Below, piece by piece: positions 7,867 through 16,419 of a DNA stretch of 20,931 nucleotides. Source of the DNA: CAZYIW01 sp964647705 (GTDB lineage: Bacteria > Pseudomonadota > Gammaproteobacteria > PS1 > Pseudothioglobaceae); contig CAZYIW010000022.1 of assembly GCA_964647705.1 (NCBI GenBank), positions 1-20,931 on the forward strand, in the 5' to 3' direction. The notes under the pieces were generated by a model. That model saw nothing but the letters and a program-made list of their open reading frames with translations. It had not been told where the DNA came from and searched no databases. How positions within the stretch are numbered: the first letter of the stretch is position 1; each line of letters opens with the position of its first letter. Position numbers and translations under genes: made by a program.

Positions 7867-8061
7867 ATGACAATCAATAACGCTGTCTCAGCAATGGCTG
7901 GTGTTTTTATTATGGGCTCTTTATTATTAGCCAATGTTAGCTTGTCTGAACCGAGCTGGTTATGGTTAACTTTTTTTGTTGGGTTTAACTTATTTCAATC
8001 GGCTTTTACTGGTTTTTGTCCAGCTGCCAAAATTTTTAAATCAATGGGTTTAAAGGCTTAA
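7867..8061 (+). CDS. DUF2892 (YgaP-like) small membrane protein
   Basis: A 64-aa inner-membrane protein with two hydrophobic helices (about 6-24 and 31-48) and the conserved family ending TGFCPAAKIFKSMGLK, with Cys51. The same two-helix domain occurs at the C-terminus of the rhodanese YgaP and as stand-alone proteins in many proteobacteria, where its exact role is not settled. The ATG is preceded by AGGAG with 7-nt spacing. It is transcribed away from tRNA-Leu and runs tail to tail into cysG, the two stop codons overlapping at 8058-8061. No rhodanese gene is adjacent. Confidence 0.85.
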   Translation: MTINNAVSAMAGVFIMGSLLLANVSLSEPSWLWLTFFVGFNLFQSAFTGFCPAAKIFKSMGLKA

Positions 8062-9443
8062 ATCTGAGCATCATACCAGTTTAGTTTTTCTCTTAATTTA
8101 ACCACTTCACCAACAATAATTAATGTGGGTGCATGGATTTCGTGCGTTGCAACAACACTGGGTAGATCGCTCAATGTTGTAGTCCATACTTTATGATCAG
8201 GTGTGGTGCCTTTTTCAACCAACGCTACTGGCATATTATTACGCATACCGTGTTCAATTAGTTTCTCTGAGAGATGTTTCGCTCCTTTGAGTGCCATATA
8301 AAAAACAATGGTTTGTTGCTCAACTGCAAGTTCATCCCAAGGCAGGTTCATACTCCCATCTTTTAGATGTCCTGTTACAAATCGACATGACTGAGAATAA
8401 TCTCTATGAGTAAGCGGTATACCTGAGTAGGTAGAACAACCTGAAGCTGCTGTAATACCGGGGACAACTTGAAACGGTATGGCATTTTCGCTCAAAGTTT
8501 CAATCTCTTCGCCACCGCGTCCAAAAATAAAAGGATCGCCCCCTTTTAGCCGACAAACTCTTCTGCCCTGCTTAGCCAAATCAACCAACAGTTGATTAAT
8601 ATCCCCTTGAGGCACTGCATGGTTATCACGCTCTTTGCCCACATAAATAAGCTCTGCATCGCGTCTTACCAACTCCATCACAGATTCTGAAACTAAGCGA
8701 TCATATAAAATAACATCGGCTTGTTGCATCAAACGCAGTGCTTTAAATGTTAGTAAGTCAGGATCACCTGGCCCACCGCCCACAAGATAGACCTCGCCAG
8801 TTTCACTTTCTTGGCTTTTGTTTAGTTGTTGCTGTAAGTCTTCTTTGGCTTCAGTCAATTTGCCAGCAAATACTTTCTCTGCCACCACACCAGAAAATGC
8901 CCTTTCCCAAAAATAACGCCTGTCTTCAATATTTTTAAATTTTTTCTTAACTTGATCTCTAAATTCGCCTGCAAGTTTTGCCAATTTGCCATAGGCATGG
9001 GGGATTGTGCTTTCTAATTTGGCACGAATAATTCTTGCCAAAACTGGTGCTTTTCCGGCTGACGAAATGGCAATCACTATCGGTGAACGATCAACAATTG
9101 ATGGCATAACGAAAGTACAAAGCTCAGGCGAATCCACTACATTGACCGGTATATTGGCCGATTGTGATAATTCAGACACTTGTTTGTTGACATTTGGGTC
9201 GTCCGTGGCTGATATTACCAACACCTGATTACTGATATCACCAACCTCAAACGCTCTTTTTTGCAAATCAACTTTGCCTTGTTGTTGTAATTGCTCAATA
9301 CCTTGACAATAGGTTTTTGCAACACAAACAACTTTGGCATTGGCCTTGAGTAAAAGCTTGACTTTTCTAAGCGCAATATCGCCACCACCAATCACCAAAC
9401 ATTCGCGCTGGGTAATGTCAATAAATATAGGGAGATAATTCAT
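8058..9443 (-). CDS. cysG: Siroheme synthase CysG (multifunctional)
   Basis: This 461-aa fused enzyme makes sirohaem from uroporphyrinogen III. The N-terminal half (1-215) is the NAD-dependent precorrin-2 dehydrogenase/ferrochelatase, with the nucleotide loop VIGGGDIALRK (17-27), D104 in VVDSPELCTF and S128 in AISSAGKAPV, the residues used by the E. coli enzyme. The C-terminal half (216-461) is the SAM uroporphyrinogen-III methyltransferase, with VGGGPGDPDLLT (221-232), D248 in ILYDRLVS and the RLKGGDPFIFGRGGEE loop. Sirohaem serves sulfite and nitrite reductases, so it fits a sulfur or nitrogen respiration lifestyle (inference). The gene is convergent with the DUF2892 gene and divergent from the Cys-rich gene at 9507. 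Confidence 0.96.
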   Translation of the reverse strand: MNYLPIFIDITQRECLVIGGGDIALRKVKLLLKANAKVVCVAKTYCQGIEQLQQQGKVDLQKRAFEVGDISNQVLVISATDDPNVNKQVSELSQSANIPVNVVDSPELCTFVMPSIVDRSPIVIAISSAGKAPVLARIIRAKLESTIPHAYGKLAKLAGEFRDQVKKKFKNIEDRRYFWERAFSGVVAEKVFAGKLTEAKEDLQQQLNKSQESETGEVYLVGGGPGDPDLLTFKALRLMQQADVILYDRLVSESVMELVRRDAELIYVGKERDNHAVPQGDINQLLVDLAKQGRRVCRLKGGDPFIFGRGGEEIETLSENAIPFQVVPGITAASGCSTYSGIPLTHRDYSQSCRFVTGHLKDGSMNLPWDELAVEQQTIVFYMALKGAKHLSEKLIEHGMRNNMPVALVEKGTTPDHKVWTTTLSDLPSVVATHEIHAPTLIIVGEVVKLREKLNWYDAQI

Positions 9444-9470
9444 TAGGTTTTATCAGTACAATAAATGGTC

Positions 9471-9480
9471 ATATTATAAT
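9471..9480. promoter_or_regulatory. Possible overlapping divergent -10 elements
   Basis: ATATTATAAT contains TATAAT on the plus strand (9475-9480, towards the gene at 9507) and on the minus strand (9473-9478, towards cysG). Neither has a good -35 at 16-18 bp. This 63-bp region is the only gap between the two divergent genes. Confidence 0.3.
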
Positions 9481-9506
9481 GTCTAAGCTGTCAAAATATC
9501 CCTGTT

Positions 9507-9914
9507 ATGACTACACCACACCACACTTGCGCTTTTTCTCATCTAATTCTTAGTGGGCGTTGTGCTTGTCAATATAGCGCGAAAGATTGTGTCGCGGAAA
9601 AAGAATTTGGCGCATGCCTACAAGAATCGGCCGCGAATGATTGTGAGTCGTTGTATCAGAATTTAAGAAAAAATTCTGACTTTGCCTTAAAAACTCATCA
9701 TCAAAGCAACCTTTCTGTTGGTCAGCAAGCAAAAATCAAAATGGGTGGGCTGTTGGCACTACAAGATAAAATTGATCAGAATAATCAATCCAATATCAGC
9801 GATATTTTTCAATTGGTGCAAAAAGTAAAAAAACAGTACAAATCTTTTGCAAATTTGCCTTTTTCTATATTAATGCCAAAAATTGCAAAATTTAAGTTTA
9901 GAACAAAACCTTAG
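9507..9914 (+). CDS. Hypothetical Cys-rich protein
   Basis: A 135-aa cytosolic protein of unknown function, with no signal peptide and no membrane helix. Six cysteines are packed into the first 46 residues (C8, C19, C21, C28, C37, C46; the pattern includes GRCAC at 17-21). The rest has none and is Lys/Gln-rich, with the segment KMGGLLALQDK near residue 80. Clustered cysteines suggest a metal or Fe-S site, but I cannot name the family. The ATG has no clear Shine-Dalgarno. The gene is divergent from cysG and ends 6 bp from the hda stop on the opposite strand, with no good terminator between them. It is probably real: the frame is open throughout, it fills the gap between two sound genes, and its cysteine pattern is non-random. 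Confidence 0.65.
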   Translation: MTTPHHTCAFSHLILSGRCACQYSAKDCVAEKEFGACLQESAANDCESLYQNLRKNSDFALKTHHQSNLSVGQQAKIKMGGLLALQDKIDQNNQSNISDIFQLVQKVKKQYKSFANLPFSILMPKIAKFKFRTKP

Positions 9915-9920
9915 TCTTGT

Positions 9921-10595
9921 TTATACATTTAATGTCTTTTTTACAAAGGCAACGGTAATTGGCTTTTTAAGCTCTAAAGAAGTTTGATCTAATTGATTAA
10001 TGGTTAAGAGCAATAGAGCAAGGTCACGAGAACAATATTTAATTAAATAATCATAGACCGAATCATTAATTTGTATATTGCGATCTATCATCTTGCCCTT
10101 GAGAATGTCTTTTTTGTCTAAATCTGCTAGATTCTCTAATGAAAATACTGTACTTAGTGACAAGCGTGTGCACAAATCCTTTAACAAATTTAGCTCATTT
10201 GGTGGATTAAGATCTGAGACAATCAGTTTGACTTTATTTTGTTTGGCTCGATTATATAAATCAAATAATTCTGTTTGCTGAGTGGCATTTAAGTAGCTTA
10301 TATTGTCCAAACAAAGCCATTCAAAATTCTCTAAAGTATTGAAAATACCTTGGGGCAGTGTTTGTTTAAAATCAATATAGGCAGCTTGTTTGCCCCGCTC
10401 AAGAGCTTCAAGAGTTACACCCTGCAAAAGGTGGGTTTTTCCACTCGATTTATCGCCATAAACATAAACCACAGCAGCGGTATTGTTTTCAAATAATTGG
10501 TTGATATGCTTAACAATCTGTTGATTTTTTTCTCCAATAAAACGACCCAACAACATTTTTGAGTCGAGGGAAAATGGCAATCCCAATTGATTCAT
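9921..10595 (-). CDS. hda: DnaA-related replication regulator Hda
   Basis: Hda, with the sliding clamp, stimulates ATP hydrolysis by DnaA after initiation and so limits re-replication. The start MNQLGLPFSL is chosen because it places the clamp-binding motif QLGLPF at 3-8, as in E. coli Hda, and because its ATG overlaps the preceding stop as ATGA. A longer open frame of 12 codons reads into the upstream gene. The 224-aa AAA+ protein has Walker A GDKSSGKT (47-54), Walker B LCLDNI (94-99), a sensor-1 segment (SDLNPP, 127-132), the arginine finger region LCTRLS (R144), and a C-terminal helical part with SRDLALLLLTINQLD. Walker A is more canonical than in E. coli Hda. Confidence 0.9.
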   Translation of the reverse strand: MNQLGLPFSLDSKMLLGRFIGEKNQQIVKHINQLFENNTAAVVYVYGDKSSGKTHLLQGVTLEALERGKQAAYIDFKQTLPQGIFNTLENFEWLCLDNISYLNATQQTELFDLYNRAKQNKVKLIVSDLNPPNELNLLKDLCTRLSLSTVFSLENLADLDKKDILKGKMIDRNIQINDSVYDYLIKYCSRDLALLLLTINQLDQTSLELKKPITVAFVKKTLNV

Positions 10596-11158
10596 TGACG
10601 TCTCTCTTTGAGGATTACTTTCTCCACCCAAAGCCAGACATAATCAGCACCACTGAGTACCGTTGAAGTACCAACAACAACAAAAAATACCACATCCCAA
10701 TGTGGAGCCACAGGATATATCTGCGTTAATACCAAAAAAAGCACCAAAGCAATTTGCAATACGGTATTAAATTTAGACAGATTTGATGGTGTCAATAAGT
10801 CATTTTTTGATTGTTCCGACCCCAAAAAATAACCCACAGTCCCCGCCACAATGACCACGTCACGCACAAAAACAAGTATCAACAACCAAAAGGGCACAAG
10901 GTCTATTAAATACAAAGCCACAAAGCTACTCACTAATAGCAACTTGTCAGCTGCAGGATCAAGAATTGAACCCAATCTGGTTTGACAAGAAAACTTCTTT
11001 GCAATCCAGCCGTCTAGAGCATCACTGACACCGGCTAAAAAGAATAAAATCATGGTCAAAGAATAATCACGATTTATTATGGCCATAACAATTGGCACTG
11101 TTAAAATAATGCGTAAAATTGAAAGCGCATTTGGCAAAGAAGAAAAGCTAAAATTCAT
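10592..11158 (-). CDS. pgsA: CDP-alcohol phosphatidyltransferase (PgsA-like)
   Basis: A 188-aa membrane enzyme of the CDP-alcohol phosphatidyltransferase family, most likely phosphatidylglycerophosphate synthase, which joins CDP-diacylglycerol and glycerol-3-phosphate on the way to phosphatidylglycerol. The active-site motif D-x2-D-G-x2-A-R-x8-G-x3-D-x3-D is present with D46, D49, G50, A53, G63, D67 and D71. The usual Arg after the Ala is Lys54, a conservative change also followed by a second Lys. There are about five to six hydrophobic helices, and NALSILRIILT at the N-terminus is typical of PgsA. AGGGA precedes the ATG. The stop overlaps the hda start by 4 bp. Substrate assignment within the family is not certain from sequence alone. 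Confidence 0.75.
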   Translation of the reverse strand: MNFSFSSLPNALSILRIILTVPIVMAIINRDYSLTMILFFLAGVSDALDGWIAKKFSCQTRLGSILDPAADKLLLVSSFVALYLIDLVPFWLLILVFVRDVVIVAGTVGYFLGSEQSKNDLLTPSNLSKFNTVLQIALVLFLVLTQIYPVAPHWDVVFFVVVGTSTVLSGADYVWLWVEKVILKERRQ

Positions 11159-11182
11159 TTTCCCTGCAAGAAAAAATTATCG

Positions 11183-11188
11183 ATTATA
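11183..11188 (-). promoter_or_regulatory. -10 element for the pgsA-hda unit
   Basis: A perfect TATAAT on the minus strand lies in the 43-bp gap between the divergent pgsA-like and purM genes, 25 nt ahead of the pgsA ATG. No good -35 is visible. Confidence 0.35.
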
Positions 11189-11201
11189 CGGAAAAAAGTA
11201 A

Positions 11202-12203
11202 ATGTCATCACTTACATACCAAGACTCTGGTGTTGATATCACCAAAGGCAACGAACTGATTGAACAAATTAAACCCATTGCAAAATCCACCCAGAGAAAA
11301 GGCGTTTTAGCAGGATTGGGTGGCTTTGGTGCGATGTTTGAACTGCCAATTGAGCAATATAAAAACCCTGTTCTTATCTCCGGTACAGACGGCGTAGGTA
11401 CCAAATTAAAAGTTGCTGAATTATTAAACAAACACGACACCATTGGTATTGATTTGGTGGCGATGTGTGTCAATGATTTGATTGTGCAAGGTGCTGAGCC
11501 CTTATTTTTTCTAGATTATTACGCCACCGGAAAGTTAAATACTGAATTGGCAACTTCTGTTATCTCGGGTATTGGCGAGGGTTGTAAGCAATCCGGTTGT
11601 GCACTGATTGGTGGCGAGACAGCTGAGATGCCTGGTATGTACGCAGGGGAAGATTATGATTTGGCCGGTTTTTGTGTTGGGATTGCGGAAAAATCTGAAG
11701 TTATTGATGGCACGAAAGTATCAAATGGCGACCATATTATTGCACTGGCCTCATCAGGACCCCATTCTAATGGCTACTCATTAATTAGAAAAGTCATCGA
11801 AAAATCCAACCCATCTGATGAACAATTACAAGCTTTGATTGAGCCAACCAGAATTTATGTTAAGTCTGTGCTTTCTTTACTTAAAAATCATACAGTACAT
11901 GCCATTTCACATATTACCGGTGGTGGTCTTTTAGAGAATATTCCTCGGGTCTTACCAAATAATCTGGCTGCTAAGCTTAATAAAGACTCTTGGCAGATGC
12001 CTCAGATTTTTCAGTGGTTGCAACAACAAGGCAATATTGAAACAAACGAGATGCATCGTGTGTTTAATTGTGGTGTTGGTATGGTAATTGTATTGCCCTC
12101 ATCCCAGAGCAAAAAAGCCATTGAGCATCTCAATCAAACGGGCGAACATGCGTGGTTGATTGGAGAGATAACCAAAGCCGAAGGTGAACAAGTCATTATT
12201 TAA
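11202..12203 (+). CDS. purM: Phosphoribosylformylglycinamidine cyclo-ligase PurM
   Basis: AIR synthetase, step five of purine synthesis: FGAM plus ATP gives 5-aminoimidazole ribotide. The 333 aa are normal for the family. Conserved parts are the glycine-rich GLGGFGAMF (38-46), SGTDGVGTKLK (60-70), the ATP-site stretch CVNDLIVQGAEPLFFLDY (89-106), GGETAEMPGMY (137-147), GPHSNGYSLIRK and SHITGGGLLENIPRVLP. A GGA-rich stretch precedes the ATG. It begins the plus-strand run purM-purN-DUF3108, divergent from pgsA-hda. The same purM-purN-DUF3108 neighbourhood, with hda close by, is known from other gammaproteobacteria such as Pseudomonas. Confidence 0.97.
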   Translation: MSSLTYQDSGVDITKGNELIEQIKPIAKSTQRKGVLAGLGGFGAMFELPIEQYKNPVLISGTDGVGTKLKVAELLNKHDTIGIDLVAMCVNDLIVQGAEPLFFLDYYATGKLNTELATSVISGIGEGCKQSGCALIGGETAEMPGMYAGEDYDLAGFCVGIAEKSEVIDGTKVSNGDHIIALASSGPHSNGYSLIRKVIEKSNPSDEQLQALIEPTRIYVKSVLSLLKNHTVHAISHITGGGLLENIPRVLPNNLAAKLNKDSWQMPQIFQWLQQQGNIETNEMHRVFNCGVGMVIVLPSSQSKKAIEHLNQTGEHAWLIGEITKAEGEQVII

Positions 12204-12205
12204 AA

Positions 12206-12814
12206 ATGATGCGAGCAGTGGTCTTAATTTCAGGTGGTGGTTCTAATCTACAATCTATTATTGATCAATCAAAAAATATCAATCTGTCCATCGAAGCAGT
12301 GATTAGCAACAATGCTAATGCCTATGGTCTTACCCGTGCAAAAAAGGTTAATATTCCAACACATGTGCTTGAACATGCAGATTTTGCAACCAGAGAGGAG
12401 TATGACAGCGCACTGTCTAAATTAATTGATCAACACAACCCAGAATTGATAATTTTGGCCGGTTTTATGCGCATTTTAACCACAGAATTTACTGAAAAAT
12501 ACCTAGGCAAGATACTCAATATTCACCCCTCTCTTTTGCCAAAATTTCGTGGTTTAGACACCCATCAAAGAGCAATTGAAGCTGGAGAGAAAGAGCATGG
12601 TGCAAGCATTCATTTTGTCACTCAAGAACTAGATGGTGGTCCAATTATTGCTCAGAAAAAAGTAGAGGTTTTCTCAAACGATGATGCCAAATCACTTGCC
12701 AGTCGCGTACTCGTCGAAGAACACAAACTCTACCCTCAAGTGATTGCTTGGTTCACCTCAGGCAGGCTTAAACTAAAAGACAACCAAGCAATATTGGATG
12801 GGCAGTCTCTATGA
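12206..12814 (+). CDS. purN: Phosphoribosylglycinamide formyltransferase PurN
   Basis: GAR transformylase, step three of purine synthesis, using 10-formyl-tetrahydrofolate. It has 202 aa. The N-terminal nucleotide loop is LISGGGSNLQ (7-16). The catalytic triad is N105 and H107 in ILNIHPSLLP and D143 in QELDGGPI, and the folate-site segment GFMRIL is at 86-91. Two adjacent ATG codons (12206 and 12209) make the exact start uncertain by one codon; neither has a well-placed Shine-Dalgarno, and translation is probably coupled to purM, whose stop is 2 nt upstream. Its own stop overlaps the next ATG as ATGA. Confidence 0.96.
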   Translation: MMRAVVLISGGGSNLQSIIDQSKNINLSIEAVISNNANAYGLTRAKKVNIPTHVLEHADFATREEYDSALSKLIDQHNPELIILAGFMRILTTEFTEKYLGKILNIHPSLLPKFRGLDTHQRAIEAGEKEHGASIHFVTQELDGGPIIAQKKVEVFSNDDAKSLASRVLVEEHKLYPQVIAWFTSGRLKLKDNQAILDGQSL

Positions 12815-13542
12815 AAATCCAGGTTTTTGTTCTCGCTTTATTCCTTAGTTTAAAAACTTGGTCTTTTACCCCTTACGAAGCAAATTATCAGTTGTCTATT
12901 AATGGCATTAAAATCGCTGAAGAAATAAGAACACTGCATCACTTAGAAGATGGGTTTTTTTATACTGCAAATGCCGAAACCTCTGGCCTAGCATCGATCA
13001 TAAAAGATTATAGTATTTCAGCAAACTCAACTTTTGTCATCAATGAAAATGGTGTGGATGGACTTAACTATCAAACCATGGAACAAAGCGGAAAAAATAT
13101 TGAAAATTGTGCGATTGATATTCGCTCGAAAAACAAAACCGTGTCATCTATTCTCACCAAAACTCAACCCAATGTCGTGATTTGGAAAACCGAAGGTGGA
13201 AATATTGTTGATCCACTTAACTTGTTCTTAGCTGTATCTTTTGACCTTAAAAATCACCCCGAAAAATCCGATTTTTACTACCAAGTAGCAGATGGTAAAT
13301 CAATTGAAAAACACCATTATCAAAAAACTGAAAATAAGGCTATTAATCTTGAAAAACAAGAAAAAACCACTGTCGCTATCAAACGCATTGGCGATACCAA
13401 TAGCAAGATTGAGGCTTACTTTCTAGCAGATTATGAATTTATTCCCGCATTAATCCGTAGGGTTAATGGCTCTAAAGAATATGTCTATGAATTAAAGAGG
13501 CTAAAATTCACTGACAAAAGCCAATTACAAGTAGTTTTTTAG
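12811..13542 (+). CDS. Secreted DUF3108 protein
   Basis: A 243-aa exported protein of the DUF3108 family, which has no established biochemical role. A signal peptide covers about residues 1-18 (MKIQVFVLALFLSLKTWS), and the mature part begins with the family-typical PYEANYQLSINGIKIAEE, followed by alternating beta-strand-like segments expected of a periplasmic beta-rich domain. Its start overlaps the purN stop by 4 bp, so it is translated as part of the pur unit. The persistent link of this family to purN in gammaproteobacteria is known, but its reason is not. The 3' end overlaps uvrA on the other strand by 18 bp. Confidence 0.85.
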   Translation: MKIQVFVLALFLSLKTWSFTPYEANYQLSINGIKIAEEIRTLHHLEDGFFYTANAETSGLASIIKDYSISANSTFVINENGVDGLNYQTMEQSGKNIENCAIDIRSKNKTVSSILTKTQPNVVIWKTEGGNIVDPLNLFLAVSFDLKNHPEKSDFYYQVADGKSIEKHHYQKTENKAINLEKQEKTTVAIKRIGDTNSKIEAYFLADYEFIPALIRRVNGSKEYVYELKRLKFTDKSQLQVVF

Positions 13543-16350
13543 ATATGCTCCAGTGTAGGAATGCTTTGCTTGTGTTAACTGTTCTGGTGTTCCCGTGGCA
13601 ATAATATCTCCACCGTTTTCACCACCTTCTGGCCCTAAATCTATAATCCAATCGGCAGTTTTAATCACATCTAAATTATGCTCAATAATGACAATGGTAT
13701 TGTTGCGTTCTCTTAAGCGATTAATTACTGACAAGAGTTGTTTAATGTCATGAAAATGCAATCCGGTAGTTGGCTCGTCCAAAATATAGAGTGTTTGTCC
13801 AGTATCTGCCTTGCTCAGCTCTTTTGCCAATTTGATACGTTGTGCTTCTCCTCCAGACAGGGTTGTGGCATTTTGACCTAAAGTAATATAAGAAAGACCA
13901 ACATCCATTAGTGTTTGGAGCTTTTGTTTAATCTTTGGTATTGGTGCAAAAAATAAACAAGCATCCTCAACCGTCATATCCAAAACTTCTGAGATGGTTT
14001 TGCCCTTATAGGTCACTTCTAAGGTTTCTCTGTTGTAGCGATGCCCATCACACACATCACAAGGTACATAAATATCCGGTAGAAAATGCATCTCTACTTT
14101 AATCAACCCATCACCCTTACATGCCTCACAACGACCGCCTTTAACATTAAAGCTAAAACGCCCAGATTTATAACCACGCGATCGTGCTTCCAATGTTTGT
14201 GCAAATAGGTCTCGAATAAGGGAGAAAACGCCAGTGTAGGTTGCCGGATTCGATCTTGGGGTTCGGCCGATAGGGCTTTGATCAATATTAACGACTTTGT
14301 CAAAATACTCTAAGCCTTCAACAGCCTCATATGGCCCAGGAGTGATTTGTGCACGGTTAAGATCTCGTGCAGCAATGGCGTATAAAGTCTCATTAATCAA
14401 TGTTGATTTACCCGAACCAGAAACACCAGTAATACAACTCATCACCCCAACTGGAAGTGCTAAATCGACTTGATTAAGGTTGTTGCCATGAGCGCCTTTA
14501 ATTTTTAACCATTTTTTGCTGGACTTGCGATTTTTAGGTACATCTATGCTTCGGCGTCCGCTAATGTAGTCACCGGTTAAGGATTCTTTATTGTTTTTAA
14601 TTTGATCAATTGCACCATGGGCAATTATCTGCCCACCATGCACGCCAGCACCCGGTCCAATATCAATAATATGATCGGCCTGTTTTATTGCATCTTCATC
14701 ATGCTCAACTACTATCACTGTATTTCCCAAATCTCTGAGATAGATCAGTGTGTTGAGTAATTTTTGATTGTCTCTTTGATGAAGACCAATAGAAGGTTCG
14801 TCCAATACATACAAAACGCCCATTAAGCCTGCACCGATTTGGCTGGCCAAACGAATACGTTGCGCCTCACCGCCTGAAAGTGTAGAAGCCCTCCGATCCA
14901 AAGAGAGATATTCCAAGCCAACATTAATTAAAAATTCAAGGCGTTGTACAATCTCTTTTAAAATTTTCTCAGCAATCTCACCTCGTGCGCCTTTAAGCTT
15001 AAGGTCTTTGAAAAAATCATAAACATTGGCAATCGACATTTTGGTAATATTTGACAGATTGCGACCACCAATAAAAACATTTCTGGCAGATTCATTAAGC
15101 CGATCTCCAGAACAAGTCACACAATCTTTACTAACCACATAACGAGACAATTCTTCTCGAACAGAGCGAATTTCAGTCTCTTCATAACGACGCATCATTC
15201 GTGGGACTACCCCCTCAAATGGTTTGGCTTTATTAGACCAGCCCTTACGGCCTTTGATTTTAGAAAAGTCAATCTTATCTTCACCACTGCCGTACAAAAT
15301 AATTTTTTGGTGTTGGTCGCTTAATTGCTCAAATGGAGTTTCAATACTAAATCCATAATATTCACCAACCAACATCAATACTTGATAAAAGTATGCATTA
15401 GAACGACCCCAGCCATAAATTGCACCATCAGCAAGACTCAGTTCTGGATGTGCCACCACTTTGTCCTCATCAAATGTGTCTTTAACGCCAAGCCCATCAC
15501 AACTTGGACAAGCACCGACTGGATTATTAAAAGAAAACAATCTGGGTTCTAGTTCTTCAAGCGAATAACCACATTTCACACAAGAAAACTTGGCTGAAAA
15601 AGTCATCTCTTTCCAGGTAGTGTCTGCTTCTAAAGGTGCGACACGCACCAAGCCCGATGCAAGATTAAGCGCTGTTTCCAATGACTCTGAAAGGCGAGAG
15701 CTGGCGTCTGTATTGACTTTGAGACGATCAATAACAATTTCAATATCATGATGCACTTTACCGTCAAGCTCTTCCATCTCATCAAGATAAATCACCTCTG
15801 TATCTATGCGAGCACGTAAAAAACCTTGATTTGAAAGTTCTTTTAATAGTTTGGTATGACTGCCTTTACGGTTTTGCACAATCGGTGCAAGTAGCATAAT
15901 CTTTTCACCCTCTGGCAACTTTAAAATACTATCCACCATCTGTGAGATGGTTTGTGACTCCAACTCAATCTGATGCTCGGGACATTTAGGCTTCCCTACA
16001 CGAGCATATAAAAGTCTTAGGTAATCGTAAATCTCAGTGATTGTACCCACTGTTGAGCGGGGGTTATGCGAGGTGGCCTTTTGTTCAATAGAGATGGCTG
16101 GAGATAGGCCTTCAATGTGATCAACATCTGGCTTTTCCATCAGCGATAAAAACTGTCTTGCATAAGCCGATAAAGACTCCACATAACGACGTTGTCCTTC
16201 GGCATATATTGTGTCAAAAGCCAGTGACGATTTTCCCGAGCCAGACAGGCCTGTAATCACCACTAATTGGTTTCTGGGTATGTCAACATCTATATTTTGA
16301 AGATTGTGAACTTTTGCACCACGAATGCTGATTTTTTCTAGCTTACTCAC
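13525..16350 (-). CDS. uvrA: Excinuclease ABC subunit A UvrA
   Basis: UvrA is the damage-recognition ATPase of nucleotide excision repair; it loads UvrB at lesions. The protein is about 941 aa, with two ABC modules. Module one has Walker A GLSGSGKS (about 34-41), a zinc knuckle C257/C260/C281/C284, signature LSGGEAQRIRLA (about 491) and Walker B VLDEPSIGLH. Module two has GVSGSGKST (about 642), the C-terminal zinc module CEAC...CDVC (about 741-767), LSGGEAQRIKLA and ILDEPTTGLH. No ATG exists near the start: GTG at 16348-16350 is chosen (MSKLEKISIRG), and TTG one codon upstream is also possible. Neither has a Shine-Dalgarno. No LexA box (CTGT-N8-ACAG) is seen upstream, so SOS control is not evident. 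Confidence 0.96.
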   Translation of the reverse strand: MSKLEKISIRGAKVHNLQNIDVDIPRNQLVVITGLSGSGKSSLAFDTIYAEGQRRYVESLSAYARQFLSLMEKPDVDHIEGLSPAISIEQKATSHNPRSTVGTITEIYDYLRLLYARVGKPKCPEHQIELESQTISQMVDSILKLPEGEKIMLLAPIVQNRKGSHTKLLKELSNQGFLRARIDTEVIYLDEMEELDGKVHHDIEIVIDRLKVNTDASSRLSESLETALNLASGLVRVAPLEADTTWKEMTFSAKFSCVKCGYSLEELEPRLFSFNNPVGACPSCDGLGVKDTFDEDKVVAHPELSLADGAIYGWGRSNAYFYQVLMLVGEYYGFSIETPFEQLSDQHQKIILYGSGEDKIDFSKIKGRKGWSNKAKPFEGVVPRMMRRYEETEIRSVREELSRYVVSKDCVTCSGDRLNESARNVFIGGRNLSNITKMSIANVYDFFKDLKLKGARGEIAEKILKEIVQRLEFLINVGLEYLSLDRRASTLSGGEAQRIRLASQIGAGLMGVLYVLDEPSIGLHQRDNQKLLNTLIYLRDLGNTVIVVEHDEDAIKQADHIIDIGPGAGVHGGQIIAHGAIDQIKNNKESLTGDYISGRRSIDVPKNRKSSKKWLKIKGAHGNNLNQVDLALPVGVMSCITGVSGSGKSTLINETLYAIAARDLNRAQITPGPYEAVEGLEYFDKVVNIDQSPIGRTPRSNPATYTGVFSLIRDLFAQTLEARSRGYKSGRFSFNVKGGRCEACKGDGLIKVEMHFLPDIYVPCDVCDGHRYNRETLEVTYKGKTISEVLDMTVEDACLFFAPIPKIKQKLQTLMDVGLSYITLGQNATTLSGGEAQRIKLAKELSKADTGQTLYILDEPTTGLHFHDIKQLLSVINRLRERNNTIVIIEHNLDVIKTADWIIDLGPEGGENGGDIIATGTPEQLTQAKHSYTGAYLKNYL

Positions 16351-16372
16351 CAATTAAAATATATCGGACAAA

Positions 16373-16388
16373 GGGTTAATTATAACCC
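16373..16388. promoter_or_regulatory. Palindrome over the uvrA -10 element
   Basis: Arms GGGTTA (16373-16378) and TAACCC (16383-16388) flank ATTA. The palindrome contains a perfect minus-strand TATAAT (16379-16384), well placed to be the uvrA -10, although no -35 is clear. A dyad over a promoter is a natural operator layout; the regulator is unknown. Confidence 0.35.
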
Positions 16389-16413
16389 GACCGCCGTGTA
16401 AAATCACTTGCAA

Positions 16414-16419
16414 TATAAT
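16414..16419 (+). promoter_or_regulatory. -10 element of pyrH-frr
   Basis: A perfect TATAAT ends 13 nt before the pyrH ATG (16433) and 7 nt before an in-frame GTG (16427). Transcription would start near 16426, leaving almost no leader. No -35 consensus is visible. Confidence 0.4.

Noticed and set aside
9902..9921. Weak inverted repeat between the Cys-rich gene and hda as a terminator
   Set aside because: AACAAAAC/GTCTTGTT pairs with a mismatch, has little GC and no T run.
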